Assembly: GCA_030386875.1 (NCBI GenBank)
Contig: CM059563.1
Coordinates: 14,030,001-14,094,000, forward strand
Source of the DNA: Morinoia aosen
Lineage: Eukaryota > Arthropoda > Malacostraca > Amphipoda > Talitridae
Direction of reading: 5' to 3'
Length of the DNA stretch: 64,000 nt
This document shows, one piece after another, positions 20,486 through 31,251 of this stretch (position 1 is its first letter; every line of letters starts with the position of its first letter). The position numbers and the translations under genes were made by a program. A model generated the notes under the pieces. It saw nothing but the letters and a program-made list of their open reading frames with translations. It was not told the origin of the DNA and ran no database searches.

Positions 20486-22601
20486 TGTAGCATACCGCTA
20501 CATAAGCGTAAAAATTATAAATTTGCCATTCATACTTAAATAAATTAATTAGTAGCATTAAAAATCTTACTCTAATTTATTATTAATTATTTTCTACTTC
20601 TAATTCGTAATCATTGAAGTTTTTGTGTAAATGCATGAAATAATAAAAATAACACTTGACATTTTTCGAGAGAGAAGCCCTCTGGTGGCAACACTGCGCA
20701 GTTGCGCGTCCTTTCTTTCAAAGCCACTCTTACTTTGGCGTCCTACTTTGGCAGTGTGACAGCAAATTCTCGTGAGTTTTAAATGTGTTAGAAAATTATC
20801 GTGTTCCTTTTCGTCGTGTCAGTGAGTATTAATAAGTGACAGTGCAGTGTTATTAAGTTACGTAGTTATGCGTGGGAATATTGATGTAGCATGTGTCTCA
20901 TTCAGTGTTTTGTTTGTCTTTTCTCAACGTGACTTAGCGTAAAGATATTGCGCCGGATGTGCATTGCATTTCCGTGTCATGATTTTATTATCAAAGCATA
21001 ATCATGCTCGTTCCTTTTTCTTTTCGATAATCTACTAATCTACGATAATCTCTGCTTGAAATGAACGCGGCGAAAATTACCGGCGTTCGTTCGATAGCGT
21101 CTTTGTGTAATGGCGGAACCTCACACCGCCGTCTCTTGTCACTACTCTGTGATTATAAATACTATAGGCATGTATATAGTAGCATTTATTCTTTTTTTAC
21201 AAACCGACTGGCAGTAGTTTAAATTACGAAAAGTATTCATGTCTATGCTTGCTAAGTTTTGGAATTTCATTTCTTAATTCCATATCCTTGCAAACTTTTA
21301 CGTAAACGCCTTTATTTCAATAGAGAAACATTTCAATGAAATTTAATTTAACTCATCGCATTCTGGTGATAAAAACACCCAACCTTCTGCCTATCTTAAG
21401 TGTGTGCAAATTGCTGGCGGCTCTGGCTGAGGCCGACGCGTATAGTCGCCGGCTAAATCGCCACGCGTAACTTCGTGCTTTCGTGTTTTCTTTCTTCGCG
21501 TATTTTCCGCCTGTGAAATCAACGTTTAGGTTTCCCCTACCTTTTATCATTGGGGATATATATATTATTCCTTAATTCCTTTATTATTGCAAATGATCTA
21601 CCAGAAATTCTTAGTAGGATTGATATCCTCGAATTTTAGGATTTTTATGTTTTTTTTACTGCTTTCAAAAGTGCAGTCACTTGATATTTTTACGATATTC
21701 AGTAAATCTCGTGGTTACTTGCCCGTAGTCTCTGTAAGGAATCACGATCTTTATTCTTGGAAATTCTTAAACCTAATACTCAGATTTTTAAAGCCAGAGG
21801 CATTAGTGATTAAACAATTTATTTATTGATTAAAATCTGTCAACCAAAAATCTGTCCTATCTCTTTTGAGTTTGCCAAAAGTGAGAATCCTAAAGTAGCT
21901 GGAGTCAGACCTGTAGGAGTTTTTCGGATTTCTCCGTGTGGGAAGAGTTGTCATTATAATTTGGATTGTCAGTGGTGGAATGTCTTGATGTCTCTCCTGG
22001 AATGTTTCATCCAGCATCTTGGACTCCTGTGCAGGACCTCTACATCATCGCCATACACGCAACACTCACAAAATTGAATCTCCCTGGGTTTCCTGAGTGC
22101 CATGCTAAATGCTATTCTCACATAAGCAGTAATTTTACTTGCTCCCGTTAACGTGCTAATGTGTTAATGCGCCAACTTGCTTCTGCTCACATGAGCCGGA
22201 TTTAACTTGCACACTCCACCTCACCTTATGCTGAGTCATTAGTTCTACCTGAACTAATTCACTGACCTGCGCTCAATCATCTCAAATTGCCAAACTCAAA
22301 ATTCCCAAATACAACTCACTCACCCTGCTTACTCCATCGCGTGCCGGCTTTCGTCAACGCCAGCCTGGTCCTCCGGCAAGGATTGCCCACCTAGACAAGC
22401 TCTCCGAGATCAAGATCCAAGCCAGTTCTCCTGGTTTCCTCTTCCAATAAACTCCACCTAAAAACGAGCTGAGTCCATAACCGCTTTTCATTATCCCTCT
22501 CATAATTTTCCCCTTACGCTTCGAGAATTGATCGAGTTGTTCTTGCCGTAAAAAAATCAATATTTTACGTTCAAACCAACCAACGGCGGAAAAACCCGAC
22601 A
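20486..22601 (+). repeat. Element B 5' LTR
   Basis: 2116 bp, opening TGTAGCATACCGCTACA and ending CCCGACA. An AATAAA (about 22446) lies 150 bases before the LTR end and could serve as the poly(A) signal in the 3' copy. No promoter could be assigned with confidence. Confidence 0.95.
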
Positions 22602-22602
22602 C

Positions 22603-22620
22603 TGGTGCATCGGCCGGGAA
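22603..22620 (+). other. Element B primer binding site (tRNA-Gly)
   Basis: TGGTGCATCGGCCGGGAA, one base after the 5' LTR. It is the exact complement of the 3' end of insect tRNA-Gly(GCC) including CCA, from my knowledge of that tRNA. Confidence 0.85.
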
Positions 22621-23186
22621 CCTCGTAAAAATAAAAACTCAACTCGAAGTGTTTGAGAGATTGTGAGAGGATAATGTTGGCGTATCATTGTAGTGATAAG
22701 TTTTCCCATTTCGTAGTAGTTTGAGAAATTTCCTGTGGGTTTGTCCGTGCTAATTATTCTCTGAGCAGCTCTAACAAAAAATTTTTTTTTTCAGCGTCAG
22801 CGCTATCCTGTCCTTGTTTGTTTGTTTTATGTGCCTCAGTAGGTAGGAAAAATATTTTTTTTTCTATTTCCGTGCTCACGTTCATTCTGACTACCGTAAA
22901 AATTCGCGTTTCCATTCTCCATTTTCCCTCCGTTTTCTTCAACGCTATTGATTGATTGAGTAGGTAGAAAAATAATTTTTCTCACCTGCTTTATTTTCGT
23001 GCCTACGCAAATTGCCGCATACCGCAGAAATTTTTCTCGTTTCCAATTTCATATTTCCTTCCTTCTGTTTCAACTTAATTTGAATGATTGAGTAGGTAAC
23101 GAATTAACGCAACCTCTTTTGTTACTTAATCCCAAGTCTTAGGCACTGATATCATTAATTGCGCATCCCCAAAAGAGATTGCTAGC
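22621..23186 (+). other. Element B untranslated leader with internal repeats
   Basis: A T-rich leader before gag. A block of about 130 bases, ending in AGTAGGTA plus an A/T run, occurs about three times (ends near 22838, 22966 and 23098) with considerable divergence. No coding function is seen. Confidence 0.55.
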
Positions 23187-24158
23187 ATGCCTGACTCAGA
23201 TAATGAAGATCGAGCCCACACAAATCCCATTAGGCTTCCGCCCTTTATTCCGGAGGACGCTCACACCTGGTTCCAACAGTGTGAAGCAGTATTTAGGTAT
23301 CATAAAATAGGTAGTGAGATAGACAAATTCTATGCTCTTGTGAGCGCCGCGCCCACAAAACTATTGAATAACTCTAACGACATCTTAGAAAACCCTCCAG
23401 ATCATAATCCTTACGGAATCTTGAAAGGCAAAATCTTGGCAAGGCTTCAGATGTCCGATGCGGACAAATTCCGAAGTCTTGTAGATGCCTCAGCAATTCC
23501 ATCTGTCTCCGTTTCTTTCTCTCCCTCTTCGCTAGTTAAAGAGTTACGGAAACTCGCTACGGGAGTTGCCGTAGCTGAGGGATTTCTGAAGGAAGTTTTC
23601 ATGACCAAGCTGTCACCTAACGTGCGTCCTTTTCTATCGCTAGCAGGGCCCGAGCAAACGTTAGAGAAATTAGCGGAAGACGCAGAGACGGTGATCCGAA
23701 ATATTAATTTGCCACGAGAACCACAAGTTGCTTCCTTGAATGTAGGAGCTACAAATTTTAGCCCGTCAAATACTGCGCAAAATCAACCCTCAGCCACAAT
23801 AGATAAGCTGCAGCAGGACATCGCTGAAATAAAGCAAGCTCTCCAAAATTTCCAAATAGGTCAAAGTGTGGCTCACATTCAGCAAGGCCCAGGGAGATTC
23901 CAAAGCCACCAAAATGCCTACGACTATCCCTATGACTATCACTCAAACTTTCCTTCTCCTCCTCCTCAACGCTTTGATAGAGGTAGATCTTATGATAGGT
24001 CAAATCAAGACCGCCGCTTCAGGTCGCGCTCTCGTGATGCTGGTAGCAATTTATGCTGGTACCACATGAAATTTGGTGACCAAGCTCGCAAATGTGCCTC
24101 TAGATACTGTCCTCGTTATACCGAAATGACTTCGGGAAACGCCAACAGCGACGCATAG
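23187..24158 (+). CDS. Element B gag
   Basis: 323 residues, intact, the counterpart of element A gag with three fewer residues. It has the same capsid-like N-terminal half (MPDSDNEDRAHTNPIRLPPF start, NPYGILKGKILARL motif), a helical segment IDKLQQDIAEIKQAL, a Tyr/Pro/Arg-rich linker, and a C-terminal CWYHMKFGDQARKCASRYC unit replacing a classical CCHC knuckle. Differences from element A cluster in short spots (e.g. FQQCEAVFRYHKIGSE versus FNQVEAVFRYNRINQE). Its 3' end overlaps the pol frame by 55 bases and contains the slippery site. Confidence 0.93.
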   Translation: MPDSDNEDRAHTNPIRLPPFIPEDAHTWFQQCEAVFRYHKIGSEIDKFYALVSAAPTKLLNNSNDILENPPDHNPYGILKGKILARLQMSDADKFRSLVDASAIPSVSVSFSPSSLVKELRKLATGVAVAEGFLKEVFMTKLSPNVRPFLSLAGPEQTLEKLAEDAETVIRNINLPREPQVASLNVGATNFSPSNTAQNQPSATIDKLQQDIAEIKQALQNFQIGQSVAHIQQGPGRFQSHQNAYDYPYDYHSNFPSPPPQRFDRGRSYDRSNQDRRFRSRSRDAGSNLCWYHMKFGDQARKCASRYCPRYTEMTSGNANSDA

Positions 24159-27100
24159 TAGCGAGTACTGCGTTGCCTCATTCCCAGACTACTCGCCTCT
24201 TGACCATTCACGATCCCGTCACCAAGTATCGATTTTTAATAGACACTGGCTCCAGTGTGTCAATTATCCCAGCCACGGCAAAAGATAAAAATAACCCATT
24301 GTTGGCGACACTACGCGCCGCAAACGGCACGCCAATACCTTGTTACGGTGAAAGAATTTTAGAGTGCGGTCTGGGATTGAGGCGATCTTTCCTCTTCACC
24401 TTCTTAATCGCGGACGTCCAAGAGCCTATCATTGGCGCGGATTTCCTAGAGAAGTATGGGATTATTGTAGATATTAAGAACCGGTGTATTAGGGACGAGG
24501 AGACACAGATCTCAATTCCCGCTTGTAGCATAACTAGAGCTAATGTCTTGCATTCCTTCTCTATCGCTTTCAAACAAGAGTGCATGTTTGAGCAAGTGCT
24601 CGCAGATTACCCTGCACTAACAAATTCAAACTTAGTCTCTACAAAAATGCAAACCAGCACAAAGCACTTCATAGAAACTACGGGACCGCCCGTCTATTCC
24701 CGAGCAAGGCGATTACCGCCCGATCGATTGGCTCTAGCCAAGAAAGAATTCGCTAGGCTGCTCGAAAATGGCATCATCCGCACCTCCAAAAGTCCTTGGG
24801 CTAGCCCTCTTTTGCTAGTACCCAAGGCTAACGGTGAATTCAGACCGTGCGGGGATTTCCGCAGGTTGAACGCCGTTACTTTACCTGATCGCTACCCTAT
24901 CCCCTACCTTCATGATTTCAGTGCAAATTTAGAGGGAGCACAAATTTTCTCTAAGATAGACCTGCAGTCTGCCTTTCATCAAATTCCCTTGGATGAGTCT
25001 GCGATTCCTAAGACCGCGGTAATCACTCCGTTTGGTCTCTTTGAATTCCTAAAAATGCCTTACGGCTTGAGGAACGCTCCTCAGACGTTCCAAAGGCACA
25101 TGGCTGAAATTTTCTCTGATCTCACTTTCGCTTATGTCTATCTAGACGACATCCTTGTAGCGTCCACAACCCCGGAGTTGCACAAAGACCATCTTAGGGT
25201 CGTTTTTCAAAGATTGTCCGACAATGGACTCCTCGTAAATCCTGCAAAATGTGAGCTCGGAAAGCCATCACTGATTTACTTAGGTCATGAAATCTCTAGC
25301 CTAGGTCTAAAACCTTTGCCTTCCAAAGTAGAAGTGATCAAAAACTTTCCTCTTCCACAGACCCAGAAGGAACTCAGAAGGTTCCTAGGTTCTGTTAACT
25401 TCTACCATCGTTTCATTCGCAACTGTGCTCAAACTTTAGCGCCCTTGTCTGACCTCCTCGAACCGAAACGAAAAGGCAAATCTATTGAGGTAAAATGGAC
25501 AGAAGAAGCGCGCAAAGCTTTTGAAACAATCAAGCACAAGTTAGCTTCCGCGACTGAACTATCCTACCCTATTGCTAATGCTGATTTCAGCCTCGTTGTT
25601 GACGCATCCAGTACCGCCGTAGGTGCTGTGTTGCAACAACAAGTGGGTACTAATATCTCTCCTCTTGCCTTCTTTTCCAAAAAGCTGTCGCCCACTGAGC
25701 GTGGTTATAGCGCGTTCGGTAGGGAACTTCTTGCTATCTACCTATCTGTGAGACACTTTCGCTATGCTCTAGAGGCGAGGGAGTTTGTGATCTACACAGA
25801 TCACAAACCTTTGACCTCAGCGATCAAAATGCCTTCTGAAAGACATTCCCCTAGGGAAGCTCGACACTTGTCGTTTATAAGTCAGTTTACCACTGACATC
25901 CGTTACATTAAGGGACTAGACAATACCGTTGCTGATTGTCTTTCCAGAATCAATACTGTCCAAACCGGTGGTGAAATCACATTTGGCAATATTTGTAATG
26001 CTCAGAAGGAGGATCCTGAACTTCAGGACCTTCTCAAACCTTCTAACACTTCCCCTCCAAAACTAACCTTGGTTGACGGCGTGTACCGTGATGCCGAGCG
26101 ACCTTCTCGTTTGTATCTTCCTGCGACGCTCCGCAGAGTAGCTGTCCTACACTACCATTCCTTCTCTCATCCCGGTATTAATCGTACAGTGCGTTTGATT
26201 TCTGATCGTTTCGTCTGGCCAGCGATGCGTAAGGAGGTCAAGCAAATTGTGCAAAATTGTCATGCGTGTCAGAGTAGTAAGGTGGTGAAACATAATCGTG
26301 CAGCGCTGCAGAGTTGTGCATTCACAGGACACAAGTTTGACTCTATACACCTAGATTTGGTGGGTCCTTTGCCTTTATCGCGCGGTTATTCTTATTTGTT
26401 GACCATCATCGATAGGTTCACGCGTTGGGTTGAGGCTGTCCCTCTTCCTGATACACAAACTGAGACTGTAGCGCGCGCCTTCTTATCTAACTGGATCTCT
26501 AGATTTGGGGTTCCCTTAAGTGTCACACATGACCGGGGATCACAATTCACCTCCAAATTCTGGAGTGAGCTTAGCACCGCATTAGGGTGTGCAAATACAT
26601 CAACTACAGCGTATCATCCGCAGTCAAATGGACTTATTGAGAGAGTCCACAGAGACCTCAAGGCTGCCTTGCGCTGCCTTAATTGCAGTCACGATTGGAC
26701 TGATAGACTTCCAGTAGTACTACTTAGCATCCGAAATTTACACAGACAAGATCAGCAGTGCACAGCGGCTGAAATGTTGTACGGGAAGACGCTTCGTCTC
26801 CCCGGCGACATTGTTGACCCAAAACCTTTGCCTGAATTTTCATCCGCTGACCGTTCCGCTTATGTAACCTGTCTTAAAGATTGCATGCGTAAGATCAAGT
26901 ATGTGGCTCCACGAATGCCTCAGACTCAGGACAAACTAGACTCTGCCCTGCAAGACTGCACACATGTGTATGTCCGAAATGATGCTATAAAACCTACACT
27001 CACGCGCCCTTATGATGGCCCATTCAAAGTACTTAAACGCAAGCAAAAATATTTCATCATCGAACGATTCGGCTCACACGACCCTGTGAGCATTGATCGA

Positions 27101-27496
27101 TTAAAAGTCGCATACACTTCTGATCATAGTGTAACTCATAACTCATCCTCCTCTCCGCAGATTTCTCCTTCCACTGAGACTCGATCATATCTACCATCTC
27201 AGTTTCCTCAGTTGGCTGCCTTGTTGCCTAGTCAACTTGAGTGTAACCCTTTCTACGTGTCTGTACATTCAAACCCTATCTCTAACCCTGTCGTAGATTC
27301 TAACTCTAGTCCTCTCACTGGCACAGCGACAAGTCTGGAGAGACCAGACGAGCCCGCTGCAGTAACTCCTGTTCCTAGGACTCTTGCCGATCTAAACTTG
27401 CAGACCCGTTTGGTGAAACTTCCCCGCTCAGTATCATTTGCCAATTGCCGAACTCGGCAGGGTCGTGTAGTTCGCCCTCCTTCCCGCTACAGATGA
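24104..27496 (+). CDS. Element B pol: protease, reverse transcriptase, RNase H, integrase
   Basis: The frame is open from just after a stop at 24101 to 27496, in the -1 frame of gag. It has no ATG before the protease, so expression must rely on frameshifting. Domains are in the same order as in element A: protease with DTGSS, reverse transcriptase with YLDD, RNase H with VDASS/E/TDH, integrase with its HHCC site (HYHSFSHPG ... CHAC) and a DD35E core, and a C-terminal GPY/F-like module. All catalytic residues are present and no stop interrupts it. The polypurine tract follows 32 bases after the stop, so there is no env. Confidence 0.95.
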   Translation: MLSSLYRNDFGKRQQRRIVASTALPHSQTTRLLTIHDPVTKYRFLIDTGSSVSIIPATAKDKNNPLLATLRAANGTPIPCYGERILECGLGLRRSFLFTFLIADVQEPIIGADFLEKYGIIVDIKNRCIRDEETQISIPACSITRANVLHSFSIAFKQECMFEQVLADYPALTNSNLVSTKMQTSTKHFIETTGPPVYSRARRLPPDRLALAKKEFARLLENGIIRTSKSPWASPLLLVPKANGEFRPCGDFRRLNAVTLPDRYPIPYLHDFSANLEGAQIFSKIDLQSAFHQIPLDESAIPKTAVITPFGLFEFLKMPYGLRNAPQTFQRHMAEIFSDLTFAYVYLDDILVASTTPELHKDHLRVVFQRLSDNGLLVNPAKCELGKPSLIYLGHEISSLGLKPLPSKVEVIKNFPLPQTQKELRRFLGSVNFYHRFIRNCAQTLAPLSDLLEPKRKGKSIEVKWTEEARKAFETIKHKLASATELSYPIANADFSLVVDASSTAVGAVLQQQVGTNISPLAFFSKKLSPTERGYSAFGRELLAIYLSVRHFRYALEAREFVIYTDHKPLTSAIKMPSERHSPREARHLSFISQFTTDIRYIKGLDNTVADCLSRINTVQTGGEITFGNICNAQKEDPELQDLLKPSNTSPPKLTLVDGVYRDAERPSRLYLPATLRRVAVLHYHSFSHPGINRTVRLISDRFVWPAMRKEVKQIVQNCHACQSSKVVKHNRAALQSCAFTGHKFDSIHLDLVGPLPLSRGYSYLLTIIDRFTRWVEAVPLPDTQTETVARAFLSNWISRFGVPLSVTHDRGSQFTSKFWSELSTALGCANTSTTAYHPQSNGLIERVHRDLKAALRCLNCSHDWTDRLPVVLLSIRNLHRQDQQCTAAEMLYGKTLRLPGDIVDPKPLPEFSSADRSAYVTCLKDCMRKIKYVAPRMPQTQDKLDSALQDCTHVYVRNDAIKPTLTRPYDGPFKVLKRKQKYFIIERFGSHDPVSIDRLKVAYTSDHSVTHNSSSSPQISPSTETRSYLPSQFPQLAALLPSQLECNPFYVSVHSNPISNPVVDSNSSPLTGTATSLERPDEPAAVTPVPRTLADLNLQTRLVKLPRSVSFANCRTRQGRVVRPPSRYR
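24134..24176 (+). promoter_or_regulatory. Element B -1 frameshift signal
   Basis: Slippery heptamer G_GGA_AAC (24134-24140) is exactly in register with the gag codons, followed by a 7-base spacer. A hairpin follows, GCGACGCA (24148-24155) with TGCGTTGC (24169-24176) and a 13-base loop. After the slip, the codons continue into the open pol frame. Confidence 0.82.
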
Positions 27497-27528
27497 TTGC
27501 AGCGGGTGGACCTTTCGGTCTGCGCCTT

Positions 27529-27537
27529 GGGGGGTAA
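27529..27537 (+). other. Element B polypurine tract
   Basis: GGGGGGTAA immediately before the TGTAGC start of the 3' LTR. Confidence 0.7.
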
Positions 27538-29653
27538 TGTAGCATACCGCTACATAAGCGTAAAAATTATAAATTTGCCATTCATACTTAAATAAATTAA
27601 TTAGTAGCATTAAAAATCTTACTCTAATTTATTATTAATTATTTTCTACTTCTAATTCGTAATCATTGAAGTTTTTGTGTAAATGCATGAAATAATAAAA
27701 ATAACACTTGACATTTTTCGAGAGAGAAGCCCTCTGGTGGCAACACTGCGCAGTTGCGCGTCCTTTCTTTCAAAGCCACTCTTACTTTGGCGTCCTACTT
27801 TGGCAGTGTTACAGCAAATTCTCGTGAGTTTTAAATGTGTTAGAAAATTATCGTGTTCCTTTTCGTCGTGTCAGTGAGTATTAATAAGTGACAGTGCAGT
27901 GTTATTAAGTTACGTAGTTATGCGTGGGAATATTGATGTAGCATGTGTCTCATTCAGTGTTTTGTTTGTCTTTTCTCAACGTGACTTCGCGTAAAGATAT
28001 TGCGCCGGATGTGCATTGCATTTCCGTGTCATGATTTTATTATCAAAGCATAATCATGCTCGTTCCTTTTTCTTTTCGATAATCTACTAATCTACGATAA
28101 TCTCTGCTTGAAATGAACGCGGCGAAAATTACCGGCGTTCGTTCGATAGCGTCTTTGTGTAATGGCGGAACCTCACACCGCCGTCTCTTGTCACTACTCT
28201 GTGATTATAAATACTATAGGCATGTATATAGTAGCATTTATTCTTTTTTTACAAACCGACTTGCAGTAGTTTAAATTACGAAAAGTATTCATGTCTATGC
28301 TTGCTAAGTTTTGGAATTTCATTTCTTAATTCCATATCCTTGCAAACTTTTACGCAAACGCCTTTATTTCAATAGAGAAACATTTCAATGAAATTTAATT
28401 TAACTCATCGCATTCTGGTGATAAAAACACCCAACCTTCTGCCTATCTTAAGTGTGTGCAAATTGCTGGCGGCTCTGGCTGAGGCCGACGCGTATAGTCG
28501 CCGGCTAAATCGCCACGCGTAACTTCGTGCTTTCGTGTTTTCTTTCTTCGCGTATTTTCCGCCTGTGAAATCAACGTTTAGGTTTCCCCTACCTTTTATC
28601 ATTGGGGATATATATATTATTCCTTAATTCCTTTATTATTGCAAATGATCTACCAGAAATTCTTAGTAGGATTGATATCCTCGAATTTTAGGATTTTTAT
28701 GTTTTTTTTACTGCTTTCAAAAGTGCAGTCACTTGATATTTTTACGATATTCAGTAAATCTCGTGGTTACTTGCCCGTAGTCTCTGTAAGGAATCACGAT
28801 CTTTATTCTTGGAAATTCTTAAACCTAATACTCAGATTTTTAAAGCCAGAGGCATTAGTGATTAAACAATTTATTTATTGATTAAAATCTGTCAACCAAA
28901 AATCTGTCCTATCTCTTTTGAGTTTGCCAAAAGTGAGAATCCTAAAGTAGCTGGAGTCAGACCTGTAGGAGTTTTTCGGATTTCTCCGTGTGGGAAGAGT
29001 TGTCATTATAATTTGGATTGTCAGTGGTGGAATGTCTTGATGTCTCTCCTGGAATGTTTCATCCAGCATCTTGGACTCCTGTGCAGGACCTCTACATCAT
29101 CGCCATACACGCAACACTCACAAAATTGAATCTCCCTGGGTTTCCTGAGTGCCATGCTAAATGCTATTCTCACATAAGCAGTAATTTTACTTGCTCCCGT
29201 TAACGTGCTAATGTGTTAATGCGCCAACTTGCTTCTGCTCACATGAGCCGGATTTAACTTGCACACTCCACCTCACCTTATGCTGAGTCATTAGTTCTAC
29301 CTGAACTAATTCACTGACCTGCGCTCAATCATCTCAAATTGCCAAACTCAAAATTCCCAAATACAACTCACTCACCCTGCTTACTCCATCGCGTGCCGGC
29401 TTTCGTCAACGCCAGCCTGGTCCTCCGGCAAGGATTGCCCACCTAGACAAGCTCTCCGAGATCAAGATCCAAGCCAGTTCTCCTGGTTTCCTCTTCCAAT
29501 AAACTCCACCTAAAAACGAGCTGAGTCCATAACCGCTTTTCATTATCCCTCTCATAATTTTCCCCTTACGCTTCGAGAATTGATCGAGTTGTTCTTGCCG
29601 TAAAAAAATCAATATTTTACGTTCAAACCAACCAACGGCGGAAAAACCCGACA
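27538..29653 (+). repeat. Element B 3' LTR
   Basis: 2116 bp, equal in length to the 5' LTR. Differences seen by eye are near 27809, 27988, 28261 and 28354. Followed by the AAAC target duplication. Confidence 0.95.
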
Positions 29654-29657
29654 AAAC

Positions 29658-31247
29658 TGAGTATGTGTGTGGTGGCGTTTGGCGATGTCGTTGAGGTTCT
29701 GCAAAAAGTCGAAACGCTGGATGAGCAGTCCCAGGAGACATCAAGGAAAAATTCCACCACTGACAGTCCCCAACATCGTAAATGATAAACTCCCACACAG
29801 TAGAACTCTCTGAGAAATCCTACAGATCCGACACGAGCTAATTTTAATGATTCTCACTTTTATCAAGCTCAAAGTAGGATAGGATCAATTTTAGAAATGG
29901 TAAAACTCTTTTACCACTGCTATCACTTTAAATAGAGGCATGAAATTTAAGGGAAATTTGGTAATGAACTACTTGTGATTTTTTTAAGAGCAACAATATC
30001 GGTGATTCCATTTTTGTGGAATTATGGCAAATTCGTGTGACTAACACATGATTCATGAAGCAGACAAGAAAGATATACAACAGCTAAAAATGCATAGAAT
30101 GAGAATTAATGCTTTTTCGTACTCTAGAACATCTCTATATCTGTACGAGAAATAAAAAGGAAGATCCTAAAGTTCATTGATATCAATCATACTGAAAAAC
30201 TCTGATAAGTATCATTTGTAATAAAAATGAGGAATAATATCGACACTGAGAAAAGAAACACTAAACGTGTTGCTTGCACAGAAAGAAAATATTCGCAAGA
30301 CGAAACATGAAAATCAAGGTGACAATGACCCGGCGGTTTTTACGTTTCGCCATTTGCAATAAACCGCCGGCATAACATCGTAAGCGTTCACGAAGTATTT
30401 TGTACGCGAGAAGTGCGCGTTTACGATGGCAGATGCTAGTATGTATTTCTGCCGCAAGAATAAGAAAAATTTGATTTGATTTGTTGATGGTGATTTATAT
30501 TGACATAAGTGCGATTAAACGCAAGATTTAAGGAGTAATGAAAATACAAAATAAAACTAAAACTTTATCAGGCATATGCATGAATAATTTTCGTAATCTA
30601 TAATCCGTACGAAATTATTAAAAGTCATTCCCAATTATTATTTCACGTCAAACACACTTCAGAAAACTACTGCAAATATGTTGTGAAAAAGAATATTATT
30701 CCAAATGCATAAAGTACGATTTTAAATCACAGAGTCATGACACGAGACGGCAGTCTTTATTCTCCGCAAATTTGGAAACAAAGACGCCGGCGACAAAGAC
30801 TCTATCAACAAAGACGCCGGCGGTTTTAGCCGCGCTCTATCACCCGTATTCGTGAACGGATCTTGAATTAATATGACAGCTGCAAAATGTATAAGTTTAT
30901 CACAATGCACACGGAGAATTTACACTGTATACTTTACCGGGTTTTTCTATTCTCACACTTAATTTCCTGCACTTAGGAGAGATGTAGGCACGCTAGCGAA
31001 TCACAAAGAAAAGTGAGTCAGTTCAAGCGTCGCGCTTGGATGTTGCCACTTCCGGCTGCTTTAAAACTCGAAATGTCGATTGATTATTTGACCTCTCATG
31101 TATTTACACACAAACTTCAATGATTACGAATTAGAAGTAGAAAATAATTAATAATAATTTAGAGTAAGATTTTTAATGCTAATAATTATTTTATTTAAGT
31201 GCGAATGGGAAAGTTTGTAATTTTTACGCTTTGTAGCGAATGCTACA
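29658..31247 (-). repeat. Solo LTR, segment 3
   Basis: 1590 bases, the transcriptionally upstream part of the split solo LTR. On the minus strand it opens TGTAGC-ATTC-GCTACA-like, as the young LTRs do. Its last 150 bases (CTCGAAATGTCGATTGATTATTTGA and on) match the element A LTR closely, while other parts have diverged. Confidence 0.85.
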
Positions 31248-31251
31248 TATG

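Larger units (their letters stand above)
20486..29653 (+). mobile_element. Element B: complete Ty3/gypsy-type LTR retrotransposon
   Basis: A 9168-bp element on the plus strand, opposite to element A. It has two 2116-bp LTRs, tRNA-Gly primer site, gag, pol, polypurine tract and no env. It is flanked by AAAC (20482-20485 and 29654-29657). Its LTRs differ at about four positions by eye, so it is about as young as element A. Its proteins are very similar to those of element A, but its LTRs are clearly diverged from element A's. Confidence 0.95.
10549..31247 (-). mobile_element. Solo LTR of the gypsy family, split by two nested elements
   Basis: Three segments (10549-10667, 20036-20485, 29658-31247; together about 2.16 kb) read in order as one diverged LTR. 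It is of the same family as the LTRs of elements A and B, in minus orientation. It starts TGTTAGG and ends GCTACA, matching the TGTCGGG...GCTACA termini of the element A LTR as read on +. It is flanked by TATG on both sides (10545-10548 and 31248-31251). That 4-bp target duplication next to LTR termini, with no internal region, is the mark of a solo LTR left by LTR-LTR recombination. Elements A and B then inserted into it. Confidence 0.88.

Noticed and set aside
21353..21550. 65-residue basic frame in the element B LTR (also 28405-28602)
   Set aside because: It is an LTR repeat with no family resemblance, and the counterpart in element A is disrupted.
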